Source of the DNA: Rhizobium altiplani
GTDB lineage: Bacteria; Pseudomonadota; Alphaproteobacteria; Rhizobiales; Rhizobiaceae
DNA: 34,079 nucleotides
Direction: 5' to 3'
NCBI RefSeq assembly: GCF_001542405.1
Contig: NZ_LNCD01000132.1
Coordinates: forward strand, 1-34,079
Positions 24,429-32,380 of this stretch are shown piece by piece. The notes under the pieces were generated by a model. The model searched no databases and was not told the origin of the DNA. It worked only from the letters and a program-made list of their open reading frames with translations. Position 1 is the stretch's first letter. Every line of letters starts with the position of its first letter. Both the position numbers and the translations under genes were made by a program.

Positions 24429-24776
24429 CCGCTATTCGCGCTATTGGCCGAATCTGTCGTCTTGCCTGAAGAGGGCTGGAAGACTGGCCTTCCTCAGGCG
24501 TCAAGCCGACGGGCTGGCGAGTGATGTGGCCTCAATGAATTGCTCGGATATCGTGATCTCGAACGAAGTGAACGCGGCCAGGGCGGTCGTCGAGCACGAG
24601 ACCCGCTTTTCCCGTCTCTTCGTCTTATCACCGGTCGACTGAACGGTTCATCATCGGTGCGAATATATGCAACCGATGTTGCCCAAATTTGACGAGCGTC
24701 AAAGAAGACAGCAACCGCATGCCCTAGAACCGTTCCCGAGGCCAACGTTTCGGCCCCGTAGAATAGGAGATAAGCA
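24429..24776. other. Intergenic stretch with pseudoazurin promoter
   Basis: About 350 bases without a supported gene. It holds the FixK box at 24689 and a probable -10 TAGAAC at 24725-24730, which predicts a start near 24737 and a 40-base leader with the AGGAGAT ribosome site. Nothing else is recognised. Confidence 0.6.
24689..24702 (+). promoter_or_regulatory. FixK/FNR box upstream of pseudoazurin
   Basis: Perfect TTGA-N6-TCAA (TTGACGAGCGTCAA), 75 bases before the pseudoazurin ATG. TAGAAC follows after exactly 22 bases. It predicts low-oxygen activation of the copper operon. Confidence 0.85.
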
Positions 24777-25220
24777 ATGCGTTTGAAATTCGGCCTGATC
24801 GCTGCAACGGTAGCCCTTGTCGCCTCTGCAGCCCCGCTCATGGCAGCAGACCATCAGGTACAAATGCTCAACAAGGGCACCGCAGGCGCAATGGTGTTCG
24901 AACCGAGCTTCGTCAAGATCGCTCCCGGCGATACCGTCACCTTCGTGCCCACGGACAAGAGCCACAATGTCGAGACGTTCAAGGGTCTCATCCCCGATGG
25001 TGCGGCTGAGTTCAAATCCAAGGCAAGCGAACAGTTTCAGACCAAGTTCGACGTTCCGGGCGCTTACGTTATCAAGTGCACGCCGCATGCCGGCATGGGC
25101 ATGGTGGCGCTGATCCAGGTCGGCGACAAGCCGGCAAACCTGGACGCGATCAAGACCGCGAAGGTACCGAACATGGTACGCAAGCGTCTCGACGCCGACC
25201 TCGCACAAGTTACCCAGTAA
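24777..25220 (+). CDS. Pseudoazurin (type I blue copper protein)
   Basis: A 147-residue periplasmic electron carrier, typically a donor to copper nitrite reductase, nitrous oxide reductase or oxidases. A signal peptide (cleavage after about residue 23, PLMA) precedes the cupredoxin domain. Copper ligands are at the exact pseudoazurin spacing: H63 (KSHNVE), C101 (IKCTPH), H104 and M109, which are H40, C78, H81 and M86 in mature numbering. The ribosome site AGGAGAT is strong. First gene of a copper operon under a FixK box. No nitrite reductase gene is in the window. Confidence 0.96.
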   Translation: MRLKFGLIAATVALVASAAPLMAADHQVQMLNKGTAGAMVFEPSFVKIAPGDTVTFVPTDKSHNVETFKGLIPDGAAEFKSKASEQFQTKFDVPGAYVIKCTPHAGMGMVALIQVGDKPANLDAIKTAKVPNMVRKRLDADLAQVTQ

Positions 25221-25237
25221 CCCCCAAACTGCAGGGG

Positions 25238-25254
25238 CTGGCGCGCTGCGCCAG
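25238..25254 (+). promoter_or_regulatory. Hairpin between pseudoazurin and ycnI-like gene
   Basis: Perfect 7-bp stem CTGGCGC/GCGCCAG with loop GCT and no T-run. It probably stabilises the pseudoazurin 3' end or reduces read-through rather than terminating. Confidence 0.4.
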
Positions 25255-25275
25255 TCCGCGCAGGGAGACATTTTC

Positions 25276-25803
25276 ATGATCAGACAGGTAGCAGCGACCC
25301 TGCTTCTTAGCGTCTTGGCGGCGGGCGCCGCACACGCACATGCAACGCTTGAGCAGGCTCAAGGTATCTCTGGCAAAGCCTACAAGGCAGTGGTCCGGAT
25401 TGGCCACGGCTGCGAGGGAAAGCCTACCCTCAAGGTTCGCGTGAAGGTCCCCGAGGGCTTGTTGTCAGCCAAGCCGATGCCGAAGGCGGGCTGGACCGTC
25501 GAGAAGATAAAGGGAAGCTACGAAAAGAGCTATGACCTGTACGGCAAGCCGGTAAAGGAAGGTCTCACCGAGATCGTCTGGAGCGGCGGAAATCTCGCCG
25601 ACGACGAATATGACGAGTTCGTGTTCCGTGGGACGGTGGCCAAGGAACTGCCGCTCGGCACGCGGGTCTACGTCCCGATCGTGCAGGAATGCACTGACGG
25701 AGCATCCGAACGCTGGATCGAGATTCCCGCAGCGGGCAAGTCGTCCGACGACTACGAGAAGCCGGCTCCCTATTTCGACGTTGTCGAACAGCCGCGCTCC
25801 TGA
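25276..25803 (+). CDS. YcnI-like (DUF1775) periplasmic copper-binding protein
   Basis: A 175-residue protein with a signal peptide ending AHA, leaving H22 (HATLE) as the mature N-terminus. YcnI proteins bind Cu(II) there with one histidine plus acidic and aromatic residues. The domain has the family pattern GHGCEGKPT, VPEGLLSAKPMPKAGW and a C-terminal GASERWIEIPA. It sits between pseudoazurin and a CopC-CopD fusion, so periplasmic copper delivery is likely. It lacks the C-terminal membrane anchor seen in Gram-positive YcnI. Its gene starts 55 bases after pseudoazurin. Confidence 0.88.
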   Translation: MIRQVAATLLLSVLAAGAAHAHATLEQAQGISGKAYKAVVRIGHGCEGKPTLKVRVKVPEGLLSAKPMPKAGWTVEKIKGSYEKSYDLYGKPVKEGLTEIVWSGGNLADDEYDEFVFRGTVAKELPLGTRVYVPIVQECTDGASERWIEIPAAGKSSDDYEKPAPYFDVVEQPRS

Positions 25804-25819
25804 TCCAAGGTGATCGCCC

Positions 25820-27418
25820 ATGTGGCTTAGAAATCGCAACTGGGCGACACGTCTATCATTCAAAAACGCGGCTTGCGCACTGCTTGTGGCAGGCATGGGC
25901 TTTCTTGCGCCTTCCGGCGCATATGCCCATGCCGTCTTGTTGAACGCCTCACCAGCCAATGACGCTGTCGTGGAAGCAACGCCAGCCAATGTCCAGCTGC
26001 GGTTCAGCGAACCGGTCAGCGTTGTCCGGGCAAGCATCAAGATCGGCGAAGGAAACTCGATCGACCTTCCCGCAACATCAGGCTCCGAAGTCGACCTGGC
26101 GATCCCGCGGCCGATCTCGAGCGGCACCGCCATTGTCAGTTATCGCGTGGTTTCCGAGGATGGACATCCGGTCGGGGGCTCGATCGTATTTCACGTCGGC
26201 GCACCATCTGCCATTTCCGCACCGGCTGTTGCGGACACCTCCGTGCTGCTACAGGGTGCGATATGGTCGATACACACAGTCTCGATTCTATACCTCGCCG
26301 TCCTGATCGGCGGAACGCTCTTCACTCGATGGCTCTATCCGGCGAAGTCGCTCACAAGGCGAGCTGATCTTGTCATCGTCCTGGGCGTCCTTCTCTTCTC
26401 GTCGGGTGTCTATCTGCAGGGGTTGGACGAAATGGGCCTCGGTCTGGCGTTCGCCGGCCTGGAGCCGCTGCTTGTCGTCTCCAGGAGCGGCGCTGCGATC
26501 GCCGCAGGCTTGGCGTTGGTCGCGGTTCTTCTTGTTTCGATACCCGTCGGTCGAGCCAGCCCTGCCTACCTTCCGCTTGCGGTTCTTGCGATGGGTGCGG
26601 CCTCCGCGTCCTTCGCCTTCACAGGTCATTGCAACGTCGTAGCTACGCCTTGGCTCGCCCGGGCATGCATTGTTCTTCATGGCGCGACGCTCCTCTTCTG
26701 GATCGGTAGCCTGCCTCCCCTTTGGCGGTTAAGTCGAACGGGGCTCACGGATCCACTTGCGGGCTTCTCGCGTGTCATTCCACTGCCGTTCTTCGTGCTG
26801 TTGATGGCAGGCGCGGCGCTCGCGTGGCTTGAGCTGCCCGGTGTCCAGACCATTCCGCTGTCGCTTTACGGCCGGCTGCTCGTGTTGAAGGTGGCCCTGG
26901 TTGGAATTCTCTGCGCTCTCGCAATATACAATCGATTCTGGCTGACGAGGCCGGCTGCTGCAGGAGATCAGACTGCTTGCCGAAAGCTCCGCCGATCAAT
27001 CGCCGCTGAAGTTGCGCTTGCTGTTGCAATCGTAGCCACGGCGTCGCTCTGGCGCTTCGCCGGGCCGGATCAGCTGCAATATGCCGCAAGGCCGCAGGCT
27101 TTCTCCATTCATCTTCATTCCGGTGAAGTCATGGCTCAGCTGAAACTTGTGCCCGACCAGGCCGCCGGCACGGCGAAGGCGGAGGTTGACTTTCTCACTC
27201 CGGACTTCGATCCGATCGATCCGCAGGGCGCAACGCTGCGTGCATGGAATCCAGACGCCGGCGTGGAACCGATCAAGTATGACCTCAAAAAATCGTCCAA
27301 AGGTGGATGGGAGGCAAGCGGCCTGCCAACATTCGATCCCACCGGTTGGAAGGTCGACATCGAAGTGCTGATCGACGACTTCACCATGAAGCACCTTGAA
27401 GGCGAGCTGCGGCCGTAG
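25820..27418 (+). CDS. CopC-CopD fusion copper uptake protein (YcnJ-like)
   Basis: A 532-residue fusion. The signal peptide ends AYA, so H37 becomes the mature N-terminal copper ligand. The CopC domain (37-127) ends with EDGHPVGGS supplying D114 and H116. A CopD-type membrane domain of about eight helices follows (about 140-420), then a C-terminal soluble domain (about 430-530, with HLHSGEVMAQLKL). Fusions of this kind are linked to copper import across the inner membrane. It lies 16 bases after the ycnI-like gene with AAGGTGA upstream. Together they may load copper for pseudoazurin and cbb3 oxidase. Confidence 0.88.
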   Translation: MWLRNRNWATRLSFKNAACALLVAGMGFLAPSGAYAHAVLLNASPANDAVVEATPANVQLRFSEPVSVVRASIKIGEGNSIDLPATSGSEVDLAIPRPISSGTAIVSYRVVSEDGHPVGGSIVFHVGAPSAISAPAVADTSVLLQGAIWSIHTVSILYLAVLIGGTLFTRWLYPAKSLTRRADLVIVLGVLLFSSGVYLQGLDEMGLGLAFAGLEPLLVVSRSGAAIAAGLALVAVLLVSIPVGRASPAYLPLAVLAMGAASASFAFTGHCNVVATPWLARACIVLHGATLLFWIGSLPPLWRLSRTGLTDPLAGFSRVIPLPFFVLLMAGAALAWLELPGVQTIPLSLYGRLLVLKVALVGILCALAIYNRFWLTRPAAAGDQTACRKLRRSIAAEVALAVAIVATASLWRFAGPDQLQYAARPQAFSIHLHSGEVMAQLKLVPDQAAGTAKAEVDFLTPDFDPIDPQGATLRAWNPDAGVEPIKYDLKKSSKGGWEASGLPTFDPTGWKVDIEVLIDDFTMKHLEGELRP

Positions 27419-27816
27419 CCGGGCCGTCACTGCAATCGTATCGAACTAGCGGATCATCCGGATCTCGAGCGGCCTGGTTGGAGGATTGGCGGGGCAAACC
27501 TTGCCCGACATCTGTCGGCCCGCAAAGGACTTTTAAACCGCCTGTTCGCCGCAGTAACGTCGCTGGCCACATGCTCTATCGAAGAGTCGGTCAGACGTTG
27601 ACTGCCTAATGTCGGGCGCGAGATTGAACCGCCCGCCGGTCGGATTTGCGCTTGCTGCGGTGGGCCGCTGCCGGGTCCGAGCACGACGAGGCACTGGTGC
27701 AAAGCGAGAATAAGACGCTCGCTGGATGTTCGTTCGTCGGACGGGAAACCGACAGCTTCCCTGCCGTATCGGTATTCCCGTCGCCCGCAACGGGTTACCA
27801 ACAGAGGACATCTTCC
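27419..27816. other. Intergenic stretch between copC-copD and PepSY gene
   Basis: About 400 bases with no convincing gene. Open frames in either direction lack ribosome sites and read like Arg/Pro-rich shadow sequence. Two adjacent hairpins at 27492-27518 may end the copper operon. No FixK box is present. Confidence 0.5.
27492..27518 (+). terminator. Tandem hairpins, possible operon end
   Basis: GGGCAA/TTGCCC with loop ACC, and overlapping it CCGAC/GTCGG with loop ATCT. A short T-run (CTTTT) occurs only about 13 bases later, so terminator strength is doubtful. Confidence 0.35.
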
Positions 27817-28083
27817 ATGAAACTGAAACTTATCGCCGCCATCGCTATCGCATCCGCAACGCCTGCCCTGGCGCTCGCCAGCCCGAGCTGCACCGGTGAA
27901 CCAAAGTCCAAATGGATGTCCGAAGAAGCCATGAAGGCGAAGATCGACGCCATGGGCTACAAGGTCAAGACGTTTGAGGTCACGGGCAACTGCTACGAAA
28001 TCTACGGCAAGGACAAAGATGGAGATCGGGCCGAGGTCTATTTCAATCCCGTTTCTGGTGCCATTGTCCAGAAGGGGGACTGA
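27817..28083 (+). CDS. PepSY-domain periplasmic protein
   Basis: An 88-residue secreted protein with a signal peptide (about 1-21, ALALA) followed by a single PepSY-like domain (WMSEEAMKAKIDAMGYKVKTFEVTGNCYEIYGKDKDGDRAEVYFNPVSG). Two cysteines (in PSCTGE and GNCYEIY) may pair. Such small PepSY proteins are often encoded next to a cytochrome b561 and a two-component pair, as here. GAGGA lies nine bases before the ATG. Biochemical role unknown. Confidence 0.85.
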   Translation: MKLKLIAAIAIASATPALALASPSCTGEPKSKWMSEEAMKAKIDAMGYKVKTFEVTGNCYEIYGKDKDGDRAEVYFNPVSGAIVQKGD

Positions 28084-28084
28084 G

Positions 28085-28651
28085 ATGACGATGGTCTCAT
28101 CGCGGAAGGAGGGCAAAGCGCCCTCCAACACTGCCCAAAGCATGATCAAGGTGTGGGATCCTGTTGTCCGGTTGTTTCATTGGACGGTGGTTGTGGCATG
28201 CACGCTCAATCTCTTCGTGCTTGAGGAGGGAAAGTACTGGCACCGCGTCACGGGATACGTCGTTGCAACCGCAATCCTCGTCCGCATCATCTGGGGATTC
28301 ATTGGCACGCAGCACTCCCGTTTCGTTGATTTCTTGCCGACGCCTTCGAAGGTGATGGGGCACATTCTGGACATCCTCGATCGGAACGAAAAGCGCTACG
28401 TTGGCCATAATCCGTTAGCTTCAGTGATGATGCTTTGCCTGATGGCATTGCTGGCCGCAACGACACTGACGGGCTGGATGACGACGCTCGACGCCTTCTG
28501 GGGAGAAAAGTGGCTGGAGGAATTGCACGGCGCAATCGCCAACAGCATCATGGTCCTAGCGTTCGTCCACGCCGGCGCTGCCGTCATCGAAAGCTGGAGG
28601 CACAGGGAAAATCTCGTCTGGTCCATGGTTACTGGTCGGAAGAAGGCATGA
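28085..28651 (+). CDS. Cytochrome b561-like membrane protein
   Basis: A 188-residue di-heme b-type membrane protein with four helices, related to the cytochrome b subunits of Ni/Fe-hydrogenases. Candidate heme ligands are H in RLFHWTVV, H in YWHRVTGY, and the C-terminal histidines in LEELHGAIAN and AFVHAGAAV. It starts 1 base after the PepSY stop and overlaps the regulator gene start (ATGA). It probably moves electrons between the quinone pool and a periplasmic partner such as the PepSY protein; this is inference. Confidence 0.85.
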   Translation: MTMVSSRKEGKAPSNTAQSMIKVWDPVVRLFHWTVVVACTLNLFVLEEGKYWHRVTGYVVATAILVRIIWGFIGTQHSRFVDFLPTPSKVMGHILDILDRNEKRYVGHNPLASVMMLCLMALLAATTLTGWMTTLDAFWGEKWLEELHGAIANSIMVLAFVHAGAAVIESWRHRENLVWSMVTGRKKA

Positions 28652-29325
28652 GAATTCTGCTCATCGAGGACAGCTTACGGCTTCGAGAACTGCTTTGCGA
28701 AGCCATCAGAAGCGTCGGTTGGAAAATCGACGCCTTCGCGACCGCGCAGGAGGGACGGCTCGCTGTTGAGGGAGCGGACTACGATCTTCTGCTTCTTGAT
28801 CTCGGCCTGCCTGACGAGGACGGAATCGATGTCTTGAGATCACTGAGAGGTGCAAAGGTTCAGACCCCCGTTCTCGTGCTGACGGCCCGCGGCGCGATCG
28901 ATGAGCGTATCCTTGGCCTGGATGCAGGCGCGGATGACTATCTTGCGAAGCCTTTCCACAACGGTGAACTGATCGCGCGCATTCGTGCCCTCATGCGGCG
29001 GGCGCCAGTCACCTCGATGCCGATATTGGAATTTGCGAACATCCAACTTGATATCGCTTCACGACGAGTGACCTGCGCCGGCGCCGAGATTGCACTCGCA
29101 CCGTCGGAGAAGGATCTGCTCGAACTTCTCATGCGCAATGGCGGCAAGGTGATCTCCAAGGCTAAGATGGAGCATGCATTTTCAGAGTACGGTGACGAAA
29201 GAAGCAGCAATGCGGTCGAGCTCGCGATTTCGAGGTTACGCAGGAAGCTCGAAGGACATCGGACGGGCTCGTCGATCGAAACCGTAAGAGGCGTCGGCTA
29301 CATGATACGAGAGAAGAGCGCGTGA
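28648..29325 (+). CDS. OmpR-family response regulator (QseB/PmrA-like)
   Basis: A 225-residue regulator: receiver with IEDS, phospho-acceptor D51 (LLLDLGLPDEDG) and lysine in DDYLAKPFHNGEL, then a winged-helix domain ending RLRRKLEGHRTGSSIETVRGVGYMI. The ATG overlaps the cytochrome gene stop, and the kinase gene start overlaps its stop (GTGA), so sensor, regulator and cytochrome are one translationally coupled unit. The regulator probably controls this operon. Confidence 0.92.
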   Translation: MRILLIEDSLRLRELLCEAIRSVGWKIDAFATAQEGRLAVEGADYDLLLLDLGLPDEDGIDVLRSLRGAKVQTPVLVLTARGAIDERILGLDAGADDYLAKPFHNGELIARIRALMRRAPVTSMPILEFANIQLDIASRRVTCAGAEIALAPSEKDLLELLMRNGGKVISKAKMEHAFSEYGDERSSNAVELAISRLRRKLEGHRTGSSIETVRGVGYMIREKSA

Positions 29326-30677
29326 GCCACTCACATCCTACACTCGGCGCAATCCTTACCAGACGGATTGCGTTCTTTGCGGTGCTCGCGATGTTCCTGC
29401 AACTCTGCGTGATCTTCTCCGACTATTATTGGAACGTCGGCGAGCTATCGCGCCTGTTTGTCGAGCAGGAAACCGAGCGTCTGGCCTCCGGCATAACCGT
29501 GGATGAGAAAGGCGCCCGATACCAGCTTCCTGATAATGTCAAGCAGCGCTATCAGGAGCGATCGTCCGGCTATGTTGCCAGAATACGCAATGCTACTGGC
29601 GCAATTGTGTTCGAGTCCTGCGACGACGCCTGCGAAAACCGGTTTCTTCCAGCGGATGTGAATCCGCCGGATTTTTGGCAGAGGTCGCTGAAGCCAGGTA
29701 AACCCCTGGCCTTGGTCGGCGGTCGCGCATTCGTGGTCGGAAATCAGCGATTCGTTATCGACGTCGCAACGATCGACGATCCGCAAAACGTGGTCTCCTC
29801 CGTCTTCTGGAAGGAAGTCATAGAACATATGCTGGTGCCGATGAGCATCCTGCTAGTCCTGGTTCTCGGTGCCACTTTGCTGTCCGTACGGCACGCATTG
29901 AACCCGGTGCGCGCTGCAGCCGACGCGGCTGATAACATCGATCCGATGGATGCACGGTCACACCTGAATTTCGACGGGATGCCACGCGAGGTCGCCCATC
30001 TCGCTATTGCCGTCAATCGTGCTTTCGAGCGCGTGGGCGAACTGATGACGTCGCAGAAAATTCTTACATCAGGCATAGCGCACGAAATCCGCACGCCACT
30101 TGCAGCCATAAAGCTTGAGCTGGGAAACATCGACCATCCGCGTGCCCGCAAAGCGGAAGCCGATCTGGATGACCTCGTGCGCTTCGTCGCAGAACTGACG
30201 ACCCTGGCCCGACTTGACGGCTTCGACCATGGCATCTTTGAGACCGTTGACCTTGTCGCGCTCTCATCCTCCGTCGTCGAGCAGCTTGCGCCATGGGTCT
30301 ATGACAACAGCCACACTCTGGAGTTCTGTCCTCAAGTCGAAACCGCCCTTGTTCAGGGGGCGCCGGCGCTATTGAAGGATGCCTTGCGTAATCTTGTCGA
30401 AAACGCCGTGCGCCACACGCCGGCCGGCACCGCTATTCGTGTGTATGCAGGGAGGAATATGGTTCGGGTCCAGGATCGACATCCAGGTGGCATGCGACGA
30501 GAGGCCGGAACGTCCGATCGCACCGACAGCCTCGGCATCGGTTTGAAGATCGTCAGACGGATAGCCGAATTGCACAGGGGCTCGTTTCGCCAGTCCACCT
30601 CGAAGCTGGGGCATGTCTCCGAGATAAGTTTCGCCGATCAACACCCGAAACTCGTCCCCTCCACCACGAGTGAATGA
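29322..30677 (+). CDS. Sensor histidine kinase with atypical ATP-binding loop
   Basis: A 451-residue membrane kinase, GTG start overlapping the regulator stop. Two helices (about 13-33 and 169-190) flank a periplasmic sensor domain that contains a CX3C pair (C100, C104). A HAMP-like linker follows, then H-box with H254 (SGIAHEIRTPLAAIK), N-box LRNLVENAVRHTP and a catalytic lid. The G1 box, usually DxGPG, reads DRHPGG, and G2 reads SLGIGLKIV, so ATP binding may be weak or altered. The sensor cysteines suggest a redox or metal signal, fitting the cytochrome and PepSY neighbours, but that is inference. Confidence 0.88.
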   Translation: MSHSHPTLGAILTRRIAFFAVLAMFLQLCVIFSDYYWNVGELSRLFVEQETERLASGITVDEKGARYQLPDNVKQRYQERSSGYVARIRNATGAIVFESCDDACENRFLPADVNPPDFWQRSLKPGKPLALVGGRAFVVGNQRFVIDVATIDDPQNVVSSVFWKEVIEHMLVPMSILLVLVLGATLLSVRHALNPVRAAADAADNIDPMDARSHLNFDGMPREVAHLAIAVNRAFERVGELMTSQKILTSGIAHEIRTPLAAIKLELGNIDHPRARKAEADLDDLVRFVAELTTLARLDGFDHGIFETVDLVALSSSVVEQLAPWVYDNSHTLEFCPQVETALVQGAPALLKDALRNLVENAVRHTPAGTAIRVYAGRNMVRVQDRHPGGMRREAGTSDRTDSLGIGLKIVRRIAELHRGSFRQSTSKLGHVSEISFADQHPKLVPSTTSE

Positions 30678-30789
30678 TTTCACCGATCAAAAGGCCCGGA
30701 GTTCCAAACTTCTCCTCAATCTGGTCTTCCCAGTCTGATGCAAGAGATAAGGCATGACTGGCGGCTAATTCCTTCACAGCTTTAGCAGC

Positions 30790-31137
30790 ATGACATTTGT
30801 GATCGGCGCACAAGGAGCCACCATCGGGTCGTTCGAGATCGCCGACGCCGGGCAGTCAGCGATGACACCCCAGGGGCATGATGACCTTCGCGATCTGGCG
30901 ACCTTGCTACTCGCGACCTTGCCACTTACCGCTGCGTCAGACAGAGACGTGTTCGCGAAGATCTTGACATTGTTCGGAACCCGACGCGGTCAGAAGAAGT
31001 CGACCAATCTCGCCCTTGCGCTAAAGCTTTGCGCCACGTCTGCCCAAAACAGTGATCCCCCTGCACTGTTCCTCAGGGCGAGCCAATTTGTCGCGACACT
31101 CCTGAAGGGAAATCGGCGTGAGCGTGTTGGCCATTGA
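30790..31137 (+). CDS. Hypothetical protein, weak support
   Basis: A 115-codon frame with coding-like codon use but no ribosome site before the ATG (CAGCTTTAGCAGC). The product has an Asp/Leu-rich N-terminal half (HDDLRDLATLLLATLPLTAASDRDVFAKIL) and a basic C-terminus (LLKGNRRERVGH). I recognise no motif. It lies between a plus-strand kinase gene and the minus-strand tatA, converging on the latter. The remaining sequence between 30678 and 31172 shows nothing else. Confidence 0.3.
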   Translation: MTFVIGAQGATIGSFEIADAGQSAMTPQGHDDLRDLATLLLATLPLTAASDRDVFAKILTLFGTRRGQKKSTNLALALKLCATSAQNSDPPALFLRASQFVATLLKGNRRERVGH

Positions 31138-31172
31138 AGCGCCAATCGCTGCCGGGATCTCCGCCGGGAGGT

Positions 31173-31322
31173 CTATTCGTCCTTTTCGTCCTCGACGCCT
31201 TTCTTGAAGGCGCGAATACCCTGCGCCACGTCTCCCATTAGTTCCGGGATCTTTCCACGGCCAAATAGAAGCAGCACGATTGCAAGTACGATTAGCCAAT
31301 GCCACGCGCTGAACGAACCCAT
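31173..31322 (-). CDS. tatA: TatA/E-family twin-arginine translocase subunit, short orphan copy
   Basis: A 49-residue TatA: N-terminal helix (MGSFSAWHWLIVLAIVLLLF), the FG hinge (LFGRGKIPELMGD) and the amphipathic helix (VAQGIRAFKKGVED), then stop. The long acidic tail of housekeeping TatA (usually 60-90 residues) is missing. AGGAG lies seven bases before the ATG. No tatB or tatC is adjacent. It sits about 140 bases beyond the end of petC on the same strand. Because the Rieske protein is a classic Tat substrate, a dedicated helper role is possible, but this is inference. Confidence 0.88.
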   Translation of the reverse strand: MGSFSAWHWLIVLAIVLLLFGRGKIPELMGDVAQGIRAFKKGVEDEKDE

Positions 31323-31460
31323 TATTGAACTCCTGCCGCCGCACTGTTGATCGGGAGGCTTCCGCGCGGCTTCGAAAGCTTCATCACTCTATCGACTGCC
31401 CCTGGCGCATCGTTGGCCTTAAGCAAAGAGAAGCGCTTTGGAACGATGCTGCCAGAGCTC

Positions 31461-32354
31461 TCAGTGTTCCTTGTTTGCGTAGACGGAGCGCTTGGTCAGG
31501 TAGATCAGTCCGGAGAAGATGGCCAGGAAGACCATGACCATGAAGCCGGTGCGCTTGCGCTCCTCGAGATGCGGCTCGGCGGCCCACATCAGGAAGGAAG
31601 CGACGTCCTTGGCGTACTGGTCGACCGTCGCCGGCGAGCCGTCGTCATAGGTGACCTGGCCGTCGGAGAGCGGCTTTGGCATGGCGAGCGCAGCAGCACC
31701 GGCGAAGTACGGGTTGTAATGCGTGCCCTCGGCCACCTGGACGCCGGCCGGCGGCTGCTGGTCGTAGCCGGTCAGCAGCGAGTAGATGTAGTCCGGACCG
31801 CCTTCCTGATAGCCGCCGACGAACGGGATCATGTCGATCAGGAACTGCGGGAAGCCGCGCTCGATGCCGCGCGCCTTGGCGATCAGCGAGAAGTCCGGCG
31901 GCGCCGCACCATTGTTGGCGGCAGCCGCCGCCTCGTGGTTCGGGAACGGCGACGGGAAATGGTCCGACGGAATGGCCTTGCGGGTGAACATGTCACCGCT
32001 GGCATTCGGGCCATCCTGAACCTCGTAGTTGGCGGCCAAGGCCTTCACCTGTGCGTCCGAGTAGCCGAGAGCTCCGAGCGTGCGGAACGGCACGAGGCTC
32101 ATCGAGTGACAGGCGGCGCAGACTTCCGTGTAGACCTTCAGGCCGCGCTGCAGCTGGCCCTTGTCGTAATGGCCGAGCGGGCCGGCAAAGGTCCAGTGCT
32201 CATGCTTCGGATGCATGAGCGGATAGTGCGGCGTTGCGCCTTCGGCATGCTCTGCCGGCGCGGCCCCGTTCGGGGTGGTTTCCTGGGCAAGTGCCGCGCC
32301 GCTCAAACCAGCGACGACGGCCAGCGACAGGAGGCTGGTAACAAGCTTGTTCAT
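31461..32354 (-). CDS. petC: Cytochrome c1 of the bc1 complex
   Basis: A 297-residue cytochrome c1. A signal peptide (about 1-23, ending ALA) precedes the heme site CAACH (C79, C82, H83) in YTEVCAACHSM. The axial methionine is probably in the AAALAMPKPL region, and a C-terminal anchor helix (GFMVMVFLAIFSGLIYL) is followed by KRSVYANKEH. It passes electrons from the Rieske centre to soluble cytochromes or FixP. It starts 26 bases after petB with AGGAAGGGAAGAG upstream. Unlike Bradyrhizobium FbcH it is not fused to cytochrome b. Confidence 0.96.
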   Translation of the reverse strand: MNKLVTSLLSLAVVAGLSGAALAQETTPNGAAPAEHAEGATPHYPLMHPKHEHWTFAGPLGHYDKGQLQRGLKVYTEVCAACHSMSLVPFRTLGALGYSDAQVKALAANYEVQDGPNASGDMFTRKAIPSDHFPSPFPNHEAAAAANNGAAPPDFSLIAKARGIERGFPQFLIDMIPFVGGYQEGGPDYIYSLLTGYDQQPPAGVQVAEGTHYNPYFAGAAALAMPKPLSDGQVTYDDGSPATVDQYAKDVASFLMWAAEPHLEERKRTGFMVMVFLAIFSGLIYLTKRSVYANKEH

Positions 32355-32380
32355 GTGTCTCTTCCCTTCCTGTCGCACGC

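Noticed and set aside
24494..24841. Minus-strand frame over the pseudoazurin promoter and signal peptide
   Set aside because: It covers the FixK box and the start of pseudoazurin on the other strand and has an Arg/Pro-rich tail typical of shadow frames.
30553..30813. Minus-strand frame with a plausible-looking helix (SLASDWEDQIEEKFGTPGLLIGEII)
   Set aside because: It runs into the kinase gene on the other strand, its only start is a weak TTG/GTG without a ribosome site, and nothing upstream supports it.
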